Below are positions 12,994-21,844 of a stretch of 64,000 bases of DNA, one piece after another. A program made the position numbers and the translations under genes. The notes under the pieces were generated by a model. The model searched no databases. It had not been told where the DNA came from and was given only the letters and a program-made list of their open reading frames with translations. The DNA comes from Peredibacter sp045999315 (lineage in GTDB: Bacteria; Bdellovibrionota; Bacteriovoracia; Bacteriovoracales; Bacteriovoracaceae), in NCBI RefSeq assembly GCF_045999315.1, contig NZ_CP174607.1, forward strand, positions 2,046,001 to 2,110,000, in the 5' to 3' direction. The first letter of the stretch is position 1. The number at the start of each line of letters is the position of its first letter.

Positions 12994-14477
12994 AGATTAA
13001 AAAAATTCTGGTCGCGAACCGTGGGGAAATTGCTCTACGAGTTTTAAAGACCGCCAAAGAAATGGGAATTAAAGTTGTCACAGTTTACGCTGAAGACGAT
13101 AAAAATCTCCCGCACGCTCTATATGCGGATGAGTCTTACTCATTAGGTACGGGTGCTCTGGCAGACACATATTTAAATAAAGCTAAGCTCATCGAGATCA
13201 CAAAAAAGTCGGGAGCTGATGCCATTCACCCGGGATACGGATTCCTTTCTGAGAACGAAGAATTCGCTCGTATGGTGGAAGGCGCGGGGATCACATTTAT
13301 TGGCCCAACTCCGGAATCTATTGTCCTGATGGGAGATAAGATTGGTTCGAAGAAAGCACTCGAGAAAATTAAAGTTCCTCTGACTCCGGGATATCACGGA
13401 GATGATCAGACGGACGAGAATCTTGCTAAAGAAGCGAAGAAAATTGGCTTCCCAGTTCTGATTAAGGCCTCTGCCGGTGGTGGTGGTAAAGGGATGAGAA
13501 TTGTCCATGAAGAGTCGGAACTTTTGGAAGGCATTCGCGGAGCCAAGTCAGAAGGTCTAAAATCATTTGGTTCTGACAAAGTTCTGATTGAAAAATATGT
13601 GGTGAATCCTCGTCACATTGAAGTGCAATTGATGTCAGATACTCATGGCAATCATCTTCATTTCTTTGAGCGTGAGTGTTCGATTCAGCGTCGTTATCAA
13701 AAAGTGATCGAAGAAACTCCAGCTCCAAATATGAGTCAGGAACTTCGCTTGAAAGTTTGTGAAACAGCCGTGGAAATCGCTCGCGGGATTAACTACCGTG
13801 GTGCGGGTACGGTTGAGTTCATCATGGCCCAAGACGGATCATTCTACTTCATGGAGATGAACACTCGTCTTCAAGTAGAACACCCGGTGACAGAAATGGT
13901 GACGGGGCATGATCTCGTGAAATATCAAATTATGGTTGCTCAAGGGGACAAACTTCCTCTGAAGCAAGCGGACATTAAGCAGAAGGGCAGTTCAATTGAA
14001 TGCCGTATCTATGCTGAAGATCCAGATAATAACTTCATGCCTTCAATTGGTAAGATTGAGCGCATCGGAATTCCAACTCTAAGAGATGTTCGTCTTGATT
14101 GCGGATTCTTGGATGGCACGGAAGTGGGTGTGAACTACGATCCGATGCTCGCGAAGCTCGTGGTATGGGGTGAAACTCGCGAAACTGCGATCTCTAAAAC
14201 CATCCATAGTCTGGATGAAGTTCTTTTCCTAGGGGTCAAAACCAATCGTGATTATTTAAAGCGTCTCCTTGCTCACAAAGATTTTGTGGCAGGAAATACG
14301 CACACGCATTTTATCCCGGATCATAAAGCAGAACTTGAACCAACTCCGATGAATGATCTTGATCTCGCGAACATCATTGGTGCCATGAGCTTCAGTGGGA
14401 AAACCAAAGTGGCCACCGGTGGAGTGGTTGAATCGAACAAAACTCCATGGACCGAGCTAACTGGATTTAGGAATTAA
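12990..14477 (+). CDS. mccA: Methylcrotonyl-CoA carboxylase, stand-alone biotin carboxylase subunit
   Basis: 495 residues holding only the biotin carboxylase module: N-terminal KKILVANRGEIALRV, the ATP-grasp glycine loop ASAGGGGKGMR near residue 165, MEMNTRLQVEHPVTEMVTG near 290, and the biotin carboxylase C-terminal domain. It carboxylates biotin using ATP and bicarbonate. Normal MCC alpha has ~650 residues and ends in a biotinyl domain; here the chain stops after ELTGFRN and the biotinyl part is a separate gene in another frame. The start chosen is ATG 12990, which overlaps the liuC stop, rather than TTG 12978. Confidence 0.9.
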   Translation: MKIKKILVANRGEIALRVLKTAKEMGIKVVTVYAEDDKNLPHALYADESYSLGTGALADTYLNKAKLIEITKKSGADAIHPGYGFLSENEEFARMVEGAGITFIGPTPESIVLMGDKIGSKKALEKIKVPLTPGYHGDDQTDENLAKEAKKIGFPVLIKASAGGGGKGMRIVHEESELLEGIRGAKSEGLKSFGSDKVLIEKYVVNPRHIEVQLMSDTHGNHLHFFERECSIQRRYQKVIEETPAPNMSQELRLKVCETAVEIARGINYRGAGTVEFIMAQDGSFYFMEMNTRLQVEHPVTEMVTGHDLVKYQIMVAQGDKLPLKQADIKQKGSSIECRIYAEDPDNNFMPSIGKIERIGIPTLRDVRLDCGFLDGTEVGVNYDPMLAKLVVWGETRETAISKTIHSLDEVLFLGVKTNRDYLKRLLAHKDFVAGNTHTHFIPDHKAELEPTPMNDLDLANIIGAMSFSGKTKVATGGVVESNKTPWTELTGFRN

Positions 14478-14479
14478 TT

Positions 14480-14962
14480 ATGGAAAAAGTATTTAATATC
14501 AACGGTCAGGAAGTGAAGGTGCAGGACTTTAAACAGTCTGGTGATGGCGTGAGTTTCGTTCTTAATGGAAGAACTTACTATTACATGCTGATCACAAAAG
14601 ATGGTCCCGAGCTCGTTCTGGATAACGGCGGACGTTTTAAGGCCGCAGTCGGAACTCCTAATCGCGAAGGCGAGCAAATGATCATCGCTAACGGGCGTGA
14701 AGCAAAAGCATTTGCGGCCGGTAAGAAGATGAAAAAATCTGGCGGAGCTGCTGGAGGACTTACCAGTCCAATGCCTGGAAAAATCTTTAAAGTGATTAAA
14801 GAAGCGGGCTCAGTTGTTAAAAAAGGTGAGCCAATCCTTATCCTTGAGGCCATGAAGATGGAGCACTCAATCCGTTCAGATAAAGACGGCACAGTTAAGA
14901 AAATCAATTATAAGGTCGGAGAACTGGTTCAAGGCGGAGTAACTCTTGCCGAGGTGGAATAA
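14480..14962 (+). CDS. Biotin carboxyl carrier subunit of methylcrotonyl-CoA carboxylase (split alpha subunit)
   Basis: 160 residues. The C-terminal half is a biotinyl/lipoyl domain with the biotin-lysine motif EAMKMEHSI and the hairpin GTVKKINYKVGELVQGG. The N-terminal ~80 residues look like the BT domain that connects the carboxylase to the carrier in fused MCC alpha proteins. Together with the upstream 495-residue subunit it adds up to a full-length alpha chain. It starts 2 bases after the mccA stop, in a different frame, and its TAA shares one base with the ATG of the lyase gene. Confidence 0.88.
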   Translation: MEKVFNINGQEVKVQDFKQSGDGVSFVLNGRTYYYMLITKDGPELVLDNGGRFKAAVGTPNREGEQMIIANGREAKAFAAGKKMKKSGGAAGGLTSPMPGKIFKVIKEAGSVVKKGEPILILEAMKMEHSIRSDKDGTVKKINYKVGELVQGGVTLAEVE

Positions 14963-15864
14963 TGATTAAAATCGTTGAAGTTGGTCCACGTGATGGACTT
15001 CAAAATGAAAAAAGCATTCTCTCAACCGAAGATAAGTTTAAGTTTATCTCGCTTCTTTGTGATGCGGGATTAAGGACCATTGAAGTCACGAGTTTTGTAA
15101 AAGCACCGGCGATTCCCCAAATGGCGGACGCGGTAGAGCTTTACACCAAAGTGAAAAATGAACTAGGTGATCGAGGTGTGGCGTTTCCGTGTCTTGTACC
15201 GAATATGAAAGGTTACGAGACGGCGAAAAATTTAGGAGTGAAAGAAATCGCTCTTTTCACCGCCACTTCAGATTCATTTACGAAGAAGAATATCAACGCC
15301 ACTGTGGACGAGAGTTTTGAGCGCATGAAAGAAGTGGCAGATGCCGCCAAACGTGATGGCATTCTCGTTCGTGGTTATGTTTCGACCGCTTTTGGTTGCC
15401 CGTATGAGGGCACCATGGATGTGAAAAAACTTATTAGTGTCACGAAGCGCCTGTTTGAACTGGGTGTTTATGAAGTTTCAGTAGGGGACACCATTGGTGT
15501 GGCCACTCCGATGCAGGTAAGAAGTTATATTCGAGCGCTAAAATCAGAGTTCCCGATTGGAAAGATTGCCATGCACCTTCATGACACTCGTGGAATGGCA
15601 CCGACTAATATCTTTGTATCACTAGAAGAAGGAATCACGACCTTTGATTCTTCGGCCGGAGGACTTGGAGGCTGTCCATACGCGAAGGGAGCAACTGGTA
15701 ACGTTGCGACTGAAGACGTTTGGTATCTTCTGAACTCTCAAGGTCTTGAGACCGGCATTGATATTAAAAAATTATCTGAGGCCTCACAGTTTATTTTAAG
15801 TAGGGCCAATCGTCAGACGGAATCAAAATTCCTAAGAGCATATTTGAACACAGGAAAGGTATGA
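14962..15864 (+). CDS. mvaB: Hydroxymethylglutaryl-CoA lyase
   Basis: 300 residues. It cleaves HMG-CoA to acetoacetate and acetyl-CoA, the last step of leucine degradation. A DRE-TIM barrel is indicated by VEVGPRDGLQNE at the N-terminus, the metal-ligand segment HLHDTRGMA, and the catalytic-loop cysteine segment GGLGGCPYAKGATGN. The length fits the bacterial family. It overlaps its neighbours by 1 base (start) and 4 bases (stop), indicating translational coupling. Confidence 0.95.
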   Translation: MIKIVEVGPRDGLQNEKSILSTEDKFKFISLLCDAGLRTIEVTSFVKAPAIPQMADAVELYTKVKNELGDRGVAFPCLVPNMKGYETAKNLGVKEIALFTATSDSFTKKNINATVDESFERMKEVADAAKRDGILVRGYVSTAFGCPYEGTMDVKKLISVTKRLFELGVYEVSVGDTIGVATPMQVRSYIRALKSEFPIGKIAMHLHDTRGMAPTNIFVSLEEGITTFDSSAGGLGGCPYAKGATGNVATEDVWYLLNSQGLETGIDIKKLSEASQFILSRANRQTESKFLRAYLNTGKV

Positions 15865-16676
15865 GTTTTTATCTAAGGCCATTCGAAGATCTTTTAGTTG
15901 AGAAAAAGAAACACACCCTCTGGATCACATTAAATCGTCCAGAAGCGAGTAATGCTTATTCAACTGGTATGGTGAAGGCCCTGGTTGAAGTTCTTCGTTT
16001 TGCTGACATTGATAATGAAATTCGTGCCATTGTGATCACAGGTGCCGGGAAAAATTTCTGTGCCGGTGGTGACGTTAAAGCGATGAAAGGAAAGAGTGGA
16101 ATGTTCGCGGGAGAGTCCAACGAACTTCGTGAAGCTTATCAGGCAGGAATTCAACAGATTCCTGCGACGATTGTGAATTTAAAAACTCCATTGATCGCCA
16201 TGGTAAATGGTGCTGCTGTAGGGGCAGGGTGTGATCTCGCGGCCATGTGTGATATGCGAATTGCTTCAGAAGAAGCAACTTTCGCCGAGACCTTCGCAAA
16301 AGTTGGTCTTGTTCCAGGGGACGGAGGCGCGTTTTTCCTAACTCGCTTGATCGGTTTTGGGAAGGCGATGGAAATGTTTCTTACGTGTAAGATGATTTCA
16401 GCAATTGAAGCGAAGAACATTGGCCTCGTAAATCAAGTGGTCCTACCACAAGATCTAAAAAATAAGACAGAAGAACTCGCCGATCACTTGGCAAAACTTC
16501 CTCCAATTGCTCTGCAAATGACTAAAAAAGCAGTGATTCATGCTTATCAACATGATCTCAATTCACATCTCGAGTTGATGGCCGCTTATCAAGGAATCAC
16601 TCAGCGCTCATCGGACCACTTCAAAGCACTGGATGGAATGATCGAGAAGAAGACTCCAACCTTCGATCATAACTGA
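15861..16676 (+). CDS. Enoyl-CoA hydratase/isomerase family protein
   Basis: 271-residue crotonase-fold protein with FCAGGDVKAMKG and NGAAVGAGCDLAAMCDMRIAS oxyanion-hole segments and GLVPGDGGAFFLTRLIG. It is only distantly similar to the liuC product upstream and lacks the LNWM signature, so it is more likely a general enoyl-CoA hydratase or isomerase acting beside the leucine pathway. Its ATG overlaps the lyase stop (ATGA), making it the last gene of the operon. Exact substrate cannot be read from sequence. Confidence 0.85.
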   Translation: MSFYLRPFEDLLVEKKKHTLWITLNRPEASNAYSTGMVKALVEVLRFADIDNEIRAIVITGAGKNFCAGGDVKAMKGKSGMFAGESNELREAYQAGIQQIPATIVNLKTPLIAMVNGAAVGAGCDLAAMCDMRIASEEATFAETFAKVGLVPGDGGAFFLTRLIGFGKAMEMFLTCKMISAIEAKNIGLVNQVVLPQDLKNKTEELADHLAKLPPIALQMTKKAVIHAYQHDLNSHLELMAAYQGITQRSSDHFKALDGMIEKKTPTFDHN

Positions 16677-16685
16677 AAATATTTT

Positions 16686-16714
16686 TTGACAAGTCAGCGC
16701 GTAACCTAAAGAAT
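16686..16714 (+). promoter_or_regulatory. Candidate promoter of the small lipoprotein gene
   Basis: A perfect TTGACA (16686-16691) is followed 17 bases later by the poor -10 AAGAAT (16709-16714), or 15 bases later by TAAAGA. The ATG at 16723 would give a very short leader. Confidence 0.45.
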
Positions 16715-16722
16715 TAAGACAT

Positions 16723-17112
16723 ATGAAAAATTTGTCTTCCCTATTTCTATTAGTAATGGTTGCAAGCTGTACTACCATTCACTTCCGTTCAAAAAATACG
16801 ATCCCTGTTTCATTCGAAGGTAATCCAAAACATCAGAAAGAAGTTTCAATTACTGGTAAGAGAGATTTCTATTTCTGGGGTGTTGAACCAGAAGAGCACG
16901 AAGTATTCATCGACGAAGAAGTTAGAAAAGCAGGGTACGATGGAATGTCGAAACTCATTATCTACGAACAAAAAAATCCACAAGACATTCTGATCTCTTT
17001 CTTAACTCTTGGTCTTTATCTTCCAAGAGGTTTCACGATCACAGGATATACTTCAGGTCAGATGCTTCCAGAAGATCTGGACATGGACACTGTAGCACCA
17101 ACTAAAAAATAA
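16723..17112 (+). CDS. Small predicted lipoprotein
   Basis: 129 residues. The N-terminus MKNLSSLFLLVMVASC is a lipoprotein signal peptide with lipobox VASC (Cys16), so it should be lipid-anchored in the periplasm or outer membrane. The remainder is short and partly beta-rich, with a hydrophobic stretch ILISFLTLGLYLPRGFTITGY near residues 90-110. I recognise no family. It is transcribed alone from the promoter at 16686 to the terminator at 17161. Confidence 0.75.
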   Translation: MKNLSSLFLLVMVASCTTIHFRSKNTIPVSFEGNPKHQKEVSITGKRDFYFWGVEPEEHEVFIDEEVRKAGYDGMSKLIIYEQKNPQDILISFLTLGLYLPRGFTITGYTSGQMLPEDLDMDTVAPTKK

Positions 17113-17160
17113 CAGATTTGACCGTCAGGAAGGGGTTGTCTTCCAAGGATGGATAACATT

Positions 17161-17183
17161 AGGCCAGGGATGGCCTTTTTTTA
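17161..17183 (+). terminator. Intrinsic terminator after the lipoprotein gene
   Basis: AGGCC (17161-17165), six-base loop, GGCCT (17172-17176), then TTTTTTATTT. The stem is short but the T-tract is good. Confidence 0.75.
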
Positions 17184-17190
17184 TTTCTGC

Positions 17191-17308
17191 GGATTCCTCA
17201 TAAAGGCAATTTCGACGTCAGTTTCGTCGTTCGGACTTGCGACTTACATTTGAGTAAGTCTCAGTCCTCGCTCCTTACTTCCTTGAACTTGCACTTTCTG
17301 AGAAATCC
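17191..17308. repeat. Long imperfect palindrome between convergent genes
   Basis: GGATTCCTCATAAAG (17191-17205) matches the inverse of CTTTCTGAGAAATCC (17294-17308) at 13 of 15 positions. The middle folds into nested stems, GGACT/AGTCC around GACTTAC-atttga-GTAAGTC (about 17233-17267). The element fills most of the gap between two convergent genes. It could be a two-way terminator, a REP-like or miniature mobile element, or a structured RNA. No coding potential is evident. Confidence 0.6.
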
Positions 17309-17329
17309 TCGCGAGCTTTGAAGAAGTGA

Positions 17330-17638
17330 TTATTTTTGAAGAGCGCGGGCGCGGCGGTTCCAAAGTGGGCGCGTGATACAAGCAAACCACAGAAAGAAGC
17401 CGAGAAAACAAGCAATCAGAGTAGAGATCGCATTGGTGGCGTCGAAAGCATTATTGGCGACAGCAAGACCGGTGAACATAAGGAAGGCGAGTCCACCAAA
17501 ACAGGCAGTCATCATCAGGACGATTTTCATGGTGATGAACTCTTTTGGTTCAGGACGAAGAAACGAGAATGGCCACCAGACAAAATCTTTGTCAGTTACC
17601 CAGTTATGAAAATCTGCAAGTAGGTCTATTAGTTTCAT
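17330..17638 (-). CDS. Small integral membrane protein
   Basis: 102 residues with two strongly hydrophobic segments, roughly residues 38-62 and 70-92, and a basic C-terminus (RPLWNRRARALQK). No recognised family. Its ATG overlaps the stop of the helicase gene upstream (ATGA), so the two are translationally coupled, although nothing in the sequence explains a functional link. Confidence 0.65.
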   Translation of the reverse strand: MKLIDLLADFHNWVTDKDFVWWPFSFLRPEPKEFITMKIVLMMTACFGGLAFLMFTGLAVANNAFDATNAISTLIACFLGFFLWFACITRPLWNRRARALQK

Positions 17639-19650
17639 TCTTTTAAACTGTCCATTAAGCTGCCGAAGAAGTTCTTTTTAAAGTCCTTCACTTCTTCTTC
17701 AGACATGTCCCCGAAATTTGTTCGGTCGAGTTCTTTATAAAGATGAGGGAGTTCGATCACGAAACGTGATTTAAAACGCGGAATCATCTTGCCGTAGATC
17801 TTTCTTTCCTTGGCATAAGTCATCCACAGTTTTTTACGAGCGCGAGTCACACCCACGTAACAAAGGCGGCGTTCTTCATCAATATCAGTATTGTCCTGAA
17901 TGGTTTTCTTGTGCGGAAGTAGTTCTTCTTCCATACCAATCAGAAAAACAAAATCATACTCTAGACCCTTAGATGCATGGAGAGTCATGAGAGTCACTTC
18001 ATTCTTCTTAAATCCTTCACCAGGGGCCTGAGTGTCCTGAGAATCAGCAAGAAGGAGTCTTTCTACAAAGTTTTTAAGAGTCGCTTCTTCTCCATAACGA
18101 TCCTGGAAACGATCGGCCGCAAGCATGAAGTTTTTCACGTCATCCTTTTTACGGGCCGCAAGTTTTGCCTGATCATAGCTCTTATCAATGAAGTCGTAGT
18201 AATTGAGTTCTTCAACCAGATCAGTAATCGCCGCTAGAAGCGGTTTCTCATGGAAGACTCGCTGATATTTCTTAATGATCTCAACGAACGACTTGATCCC
18301 TTCATGTTCTTGCTCATCACAAAGAACCTGATAAAGATGGCGTTTTTGTTCCGCCGCGAGAGTTAGATTCTTATTCAGAGTTACTGAACCAATGCCGCGG
18401 TTAGGGACGTTTAAAATTCGGCGAAGAGCAAGTTCGTCGCGGGAGTTCTGAATAAGAGTAAGATAGGCAATGATGTCCTTGATCTCTTTCTTCTCATAGA
18501 ACTTCTGGCCACCAATGATGTTGTAGGGAACTTGCGAAATACGCAGCTGATCCTCGAGAGGTGGTACTTGGGTATTTGAGCGATAAAGAATCGCGATATC
18601 TGAAAGCATCACACTGTTCGACTGAAGCTTAATAATTTCTTCTGTCACAATCGCGGCCTCATGATCAGAATCACCTGCGGCCCAGAGTTGTGGAAGAGGT
18701 CCTTCCATCTGAGTGGTACGCATGGTCTTCTCTTTACGGCCCTTTGATTCCTTAATCACGTTGTTAGCAAGATCCAGAATCGGGAAAACTGAGCGATAGT
18801 TCTGCTCGAGTTTAATTACTTTGGTATTTGAATATTGTTTTTCAAAATTCAGGATGTTCGAAATATCGGCCCCACGGAAACCATAGATCGCCTGATCGTC
18901 ATCTCCCACCACGCAAATGTTTTGGTGAGTAGAGGTCAAGGCCTGAATGAGTGAGAACTGAAGGCTGTTGGTATCTTGATACTCATCAATCATGATGTAT
19001 TTAAAGCGCTCAGAATATTTCTTCGCCACTTCAGGGAAGTTCTTAAAGAGCTTCACCACCATAAAGAGAATATCATCGAAATCGAGGGCATTATAAAACT
19101 GAAGCTTCTCTTGATAGAAGTGATAAACGTATTCAGTGGCGCCATCATAGTTATTTTCAGGATCGTAGTACTTACTTTTTGGAAATTCTTCCGCCGAAAT
19201 ACCCTGGTTCTTTAAAAGACCAATCTTCGACATGATAATGCCGCGATCATAGTTCTTGTTAGAGCGGTAGTTCTTCAGACCTTCTCGCACGATACTCATC
19301 TGATCGGCCTGATCATAAATCGTGAAAAGGTTGTTGTAGCCCAAATGGTGAATGTCTTCGCGAAGGATGCGAATCCCTAAAGAGTGGAAGGTCGAAAGAG
19401 TGATGCCTTTACGGGTACGTGAGTCGACCAGGTGGGACACACGTTCTTTCATCTCGGCCGCGGCCTTATTCGTGAAGCTGACTGCTAGAATTTGCTTTCC
19501 CGGAATTCGGAGATTCTGAAGCATGTGGGCAATACGGTACGTCACGGTACGAGTTTTCCCCGAGCCGGCACCGGCAAGGATCAATACCGGACCTTCAACT
19601 GTCTCGGCAGCTTCGCGTTGTTCTGGGTTCAAACCATCTAGTGAAATCAT
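17635..19650 (-). CDS. pcrA: UvrD/PcrA/Rep-family DNA helicase
   Basis: Superfamily 1A 3'-5' helicase, 671 residues from the chosen start (ISLDGLNPEQREA). All core motifs are visible: Walker A AGAGSGKTRT, Walker B DEYQDTN, VGDDDQAIYGFRGAD (motif III), LEQNYRS (IV), VTLMTLHASKGLEYDFVFL (V) and CYVGVTRARKKL (VI). It unwinds DNA in repair and replication restart. A longer frame to 19701 is open but would place coding sequence over the promoter-like TTGACA-N17-TATTCT, so ATG 19650 is preferred. Whether it is orthologous to UvrD, PcrA or Rep is not resolved. Confidence 0.92.
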   Translation of the reverse strand: MISLDGLNPEQREAAETVEGPVLILAGAGSGKTRTVTYRIAHMLQNLRIPGKQILAVSFTNKAAAEMKERVSHLVDSRTRKGITLSTFHSLGIRILREDIHHLGYNNLFTIYDQADQMSIVREGLKNYRSNKNYDRGIIMSKIGLLKNQGISAEEFPKSKYYDPENNYDGATEYVYHFYQEKLQFYNALDFDDILFMVVKLFKNFPEVAKKYSERFKYIMIDEYQDTNSLQFSLIQALTSTHQNICVVGDDDQAIYGFRGADISNILNFEKQYSNTKVIKLEQNYRSVFPILDLANNVIKESKGRKEKTMRTTQMEGPLPQLWAAGDSDHEAAIVTEEIIKLQSNSVMLSDIAILYRSNTQVPPLEDQLRISQVPYNIIGGQKFYEKKEIKDIIAYLTLIQNSRDELALRRILNVPNRGIGSVTLNKNLTLAAEQKRHLYQVLCDEQEHEGIKSFVEIIKKYQRVFHEKPLLAAITDLVEELNYYDFIDKSYDQAKLAARKKDDVKNFMLAADRFQDRYGEEATLKNFVERLLLADSQDTQAPGEGFKKNEVTLMTLHASKGLEYDFVFLIGMEEELLPHKKTIQDNTDIDEERRLCYVGVTRARKKLWMTYAKERKIYGKMIPRFKSRFVIELPHLYKELDRTNFGDMSEEEVKDFKKNFFGSLMDSLKE

Positions 19651-19659
19651 CAGTGCCTC

Positions 19660-19688
19660 AGAATAAAAAAGGGGGGTAAAACTGTCAA
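19660..19688 (-). promoter_or_regulatory. Candidate helicase promoter, very close to the start codon
   Basis: On the minus strand TTGACA (19688-19683), 17 bases, TATTCT (19665-19660). Only nine bases separate the -10 from ATG 19650, so the transcript would be leaderless or nearly so. GAGG (19659-19656) lies in that gap and would function only on a longer transcript. Confidence 0.5.
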
Positions 19689-19758
19689 AATCAAAAGACA
19701 AAAAAGACCTTACTTTGTACTATAAATTTCGTCTGTAAATGAGTTTATTTGAGGTTTT

Positions 19759-21471
19759 ATGAAGTATTTGATTACATCCGCTCTTCCTTATGCCAATGGG
19801 CCTATTCACTTCGGGCACATTGCCGGTGTTTACCTCCCGGCCGACATTTTCACCCGTCACAAAAAACTAAAAGGTGTTAAGGCCATTCATATCTCTGGTT
19901 CTGATGAGCACGGTGTTGCGATCATGCAAAACGCTCAAAAAGCAAAGAAAAGCTACCAGGAATACGTGAATGAGTGGCACAAAACTCATAAAGACCTGTT
20001 TGATAAATATGAGATCCAGTTTGATTTCTTCGGACAGACTTCCGCTCCTTATCACAAAGAAGAAACTCTAAAGTGGTTTAATGATCTTCTAGGAAAAGGA
20101 CTGATTGAAAAGAAAGCTGAAGAGCAACTTCAGTGTCAATCATGTAAGAACATGCTTCCTGACCGTTTTGTGGAAGGTGAGTGTTATGTTTGTCACTATC
20201 CTGAAGCTCGTGGAGATGAATGTCCGAACTGTGGAACTTGGATTGACCCTTTAAAACTTTTAAAACCAGTATGTAAATTTTGTGGATCGAACGATGTGAA
20301 GGCCGTGGATTCGTTCCAGTGGTACCTCATGCTTTCAAAAGTATATCCAGAGTGGCAGAAGTGGTTTGAAACTAGAAAGCCAGTTTGGAGAAAAAACATC
20401 GTTCCTTACGTTGAGTCTCTGACAAAAGAAAACCTGGTTGATCGTGCGATCACTCGTGACCTTGATTGGGGGATTGATGTTCCTCTACCTGAGGCCAAAG
20501 GTAAAAAAATCTACGTATGGTTTGATGCTCCGATTGGTTACGTCTCAAACACTGCCGAATTCTTAAAACAATCTGGATCAAAAGAAGATCACATCAAAGA
20601 CTGGTGGGGTTCGAAAGACACCACGATCGTGAACTTCATTGGAAAAGATAATATCATTTTCCACTCGATCATTTTCCCAGTGATGTGTATAGGAACTGGA
20701 TTCGTGAATCCGGTAACTGATCTACCTGCTAATCAGTATGTGAATCTTGAAGGAAAGCAGTTCTCGAAGTCGAAAGGCTGGTATGTGGATGCTGACGAGG
20801 CCGTGACTCAGTTCGGGTCAGATGCTCTACGTTTCTATCTAACTTCGTTAATTCCTGAGACGGCGGACTCTAGTTTCACATGGAAGAGCATGGAGCTTAA
20901 GATAAATTCTGAGCTGGCCAACAACATTGGTAACTTCATTAACCGTGCGATGAAATTTTCGGTTTCAAAATTCCCTGAAGGAATTGCGGCCTCTAAGTTT
21001 GATGCTTTCTTTAATGATCATGTAAAAGATGTAGAAAGTTTCATTAAGGAATACCATGAGCTTCTTGATTCATATCAAATCAAGAAGGGCCAAGAGCACA
21101 TTATGGCCCTTGGTTCGAAGGTAAACCAATTCATCACAGAAAGAGCTCCGTGGACAGAATTTAAGACCGATCCGGAGAAGGCAAAAGAAACCATCGCCAT
21201 CTCTTCTGCTTACGTTCTTGTCATCGGTACTTTCTTTGCCCCATATCTGCCTCAGTTATCGAAAGCAATCCTTTCATACTTTGGTCTTACGTCCGAAAGT
21301 GAGTTGGTGAAGAAGATCTATCAAGGTGATGTGAAGGCCATGAAAGATTTCTTCTCGAATGATTTTAAACTTCAAGTAGAACCACAAGGACTTGTTCCAA
21401 AAATTGACCCTAAAGTAATTGAAGAGCTGGATCTCAAATTAAAAGAGAAGGCCTCAAGTTTAAACCCATAA
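19759..21471 (+). CDS. metG: Methionyl-tRNA synthetase
   Basis: 570 residues, class I synthetase charging tRNA-Met. The HIGH signature is HFGH (17-20) and the KMSKS signature is the variant QFSKS (334-338). Eight cysteines (126, 129, 142, 145, 155, 158, 172, 175) form the four-knuckle zinc-binding connective peptide. No C-terminal EMAP/OB tRNA-binding extension is present. GAGG precedes the ATG, and TATAAA at 19721-19726 is a likely -10. The gene is divergent from the helicase, with 108 bases between starts. Confidence 0.96.
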   Translation: MKYLITSALPYANGPIHFGHIAGVYLPADIFTRHKKLKGVKAIHISGSDEHGVAIMQNAQKAKKSYQEYVNEWHKTHKDLFDKYEIQFDFFGQTSAPYHKEETLKWFNDLLGKGLIEKKAEEQLQCQSCKNMLPDRFVEGECYVCHYPEARGDECPNCGTWIDPLKLLKPVCKFCGSNDVKAVDSFQWYLMLSKVYPEWQKWFETRKPVWRKNIVPYVESLTKENLVDRAITRDLDWGIDVPLPEAKGKKIYVWFDAPIGYVSNTAEFLKQSGSKEDHIKDWWGSKDTTIVNFIGKDNIIFHSIIFPVMCIGTGFVNPVTDLPANQYVNLEGKQFSKSKGWYVDADEAVTQFGSDALRFYLTSLIPETADSSFTWKSMELKINSELANNIGNFINRAMKFSVSKFPEGIAASKFDAFFNDHVKDVESFIKEYHELLDSYQIKKGQEHIMALGSKVNQFITERAPWTEFKTDPEKAKETIAISSAYVLVIGTFFAPYLPQLSKAILSYFGLTSESELVKKIYQGDVKAMKDFFSNDFKLQVEPQGLVPKIDPKVIEELDLKLKEKASSLNP

Positions 21472-21480
21472 GGAGAATTT

Positions 21481-21843
21481 ATGTTTAAAGTAATGACTCT
21501 CGCTGCTCTTATGATCTCTGGCGCTGCTATGGCCGATGTTGAACTACGTGGTCTTGTTCCAAGACCTATGACAACTTGTTCGATCAAAGGTAACGAAGTT
21601 ACTAAAGTGATCACTTTCGGTAAGGATAAAATTGTTAAATCTACTGAAAAGTATCAGATTACGTTTGAAGGCGTTGAAGCTGCTGCTCGTACGGCCGCTA
21701 AATTCGCTTCGAATGCAGCTCCTGCCAGTGAAGTTGAAAACTTCCACATGATCCTTGATGGTAAGAGAATTGAGCTAGACACTGATGAATCAGTTGAGGC
21801 CCTTGCTCTTGTTCAAATGATCGTTAAAGCTTGTCGTTATTAA
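21481..21843 (+). CDS. Small exported protein of unknown function
   Basis: 120 residues with a cleavable signal peptide (LAALMISGAAMA, cleavage after residue ~18). The mature part is ~100 residues with two cysteines (TTCSIKG and the C-terminal KACRY) that could form one disulfide. A perfect AAGGAG lies upstream of the ATG and the gene begins 9 bases after metG, so it probably shares the metG transcript. No family recognised. Confidence 0.7.
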   Translation: MFKVMTLAALMISGAAMADVELRGLVPRPMTTCSIKGNEVTKVITFGKDKIVKSTEKYQITFEGVEAAARTAAKFASNAAPASEVENFHMILDGKRIELDTDESVEALALVQMIVKACRY

Positions 21844-21844
21844 T

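Noticed and set aside
14470..14485. Sequencing frameshift joining the carboxylase and biotin carrier genes
   Set aside because: The break has a stop, a new ATG and falls between domains, so a real split is more likely; not excluded without read data.
19651..19701. 17-residue N-terminal extension of the helicase
   Set aside because: Starts with TTG, covers a promoter-like sequence, and precedes the conserved LNPEQREA start of the family.
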